NCBI RefSeq assembly: GCF_020906275.1
Contig: NZ_CP086727.1
Span: 1,426,001-1,490,000 of the forward strand
Direction: 5' to 3'
DNA from: Parasphingorhabdus litoris DSM 22379
Lineage (GTDB): Bacteria > Pseudomonadota > Alphaproteobacteria > Sphingomonadales > Sphingomonadaceae
Length of the DNA stretch: 64,000 nucleotides
The notes below the pieces were generated by a model. It saw only the letters and a program-made list of their open reading frames with translations. It ran no database searches and was not told the DNA's origin. Positions 63,901 to 64,000 of the stretch are shown here, in pieces; the first letter of the stretch is position 1, and each line of letters starts with the position of its first letter. A program made the position numbers and the translations under genes.

Positions 63901-64000
63901 GACTATTTGAGGATATAGCTTCTGGTCAGTCGCAATAAAGACAACATTCTTGCTGACAGCCTTTTACTGGCGCAGACCGTTTCGGTTTGGCCTTCCACAC

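Noticed and set aside
63903..64000. Possible C-terminal end of a minus-strand gene at the right edge
   Set aside because: Two leftward frames are open from the edge, ending at 63926 and 63903; the short peptides match nothing I know, so no gene is called.

Overview
The window looks like a chromosomal segment of a sphingomonad (Alphaproteobacteria, Sphingomonadales), perhaps near Sphingorhabdus/Parasphingorhabdus. This rests on a CcrM-type GANTC methyltransferase preceded by CtrA-like TTAACC boxes, a ScfR/RamB-type regulator, an sdhC-sdhD-sdhA block, a DUF4893 protein, a bacterial N-end-rule leucyltransferase and an XrtA/PEP-CTERM regulatory module (prsK-prsR-prsT). The genus is an inference. 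I recognised no rRNA, tRNA, insertion sequence, prophage or CRISPR array.

Layout. 1-2.3 kb: a Tat-exported sugar-lactone oxidase (cut by the left edge) and a lipoprotein cytochrome c, divergent from a TetR regulator across a perfect palindrome. 2.4-8.4 kb: fatty-acid/acyl-CoA genes (FadB-like fusion, acyl-CoA ligase, TesB thioesterase, thiolase). 8.6-15.1 kb: a tandem-HxlR regulator, then a carotenoid-cleavage-type oxygenase, an SCP2-type thiolase, a DUF1295 membrane reductase and a D-aminoacylase-type amidohydrolase, which looks like an accessory catabolic cluster. 15.1-16.5 kb: SDR and spermidine-synthase-like genes. 16.7-20.6 kb: sdhC, sdhD, sdhA and an AT-rich gene where sdhB might be expected. 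20.7-29.7 kb: mixed metabolism and envelope genes, including a solitary DUF559 gene beside a composite hairpin element, an FMN lactate-dehydrogenase-type enzyme, CreD, a zinc peptidase, 3-hydroxybutyrate dehydrogenase and an M20 amidohydrolase. 29.8-32 kb: an acidic membrane-anchored protein, a likely leftward small RNA or leader, and ScfR with repeated TTTACA/TGTAAA boxes. 32-38.9 kb: EpsB-type glycosyltransferase, PrsK, PrsR and PrsT. 38.9-44.4 kb: GntR regulator, nitroreductase, POT peptide transporter and a coupled pair of amidohydrolases, the second without its metal site. 44.4-44.9 kb: an intergenic region with a 29-bp inverted repeat. 44.9-47.3 kb: aldo/keto reductase and Na+:alanine symporter. 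47.4-50.4 kb: a tightly overlapping glmM-DUF1272-small membrane protein-thiD-rnhB operon. 50.5-56.4 kb: desaturase, ccrM with a GANTC-dense promoter, folP and an S9 peptidase. 56.6-63.8 kb: a GGDEF-EAL protein, ilvA, a beta-hydroxyacid dehydrogenase, an amidohydrolase, a poly-Asp small protein and bpt.

The most distinctive signals are the ccrM control region, the candidate operators next to TetR, HxlR and ScfR, the Prs module without xrtA, the active/degenerate amidohydrolase pair, the minus-strand RNA candidate at about 30.3 kb and the gene following sdhA. I found no cluster that I could defend as a wholly new system.
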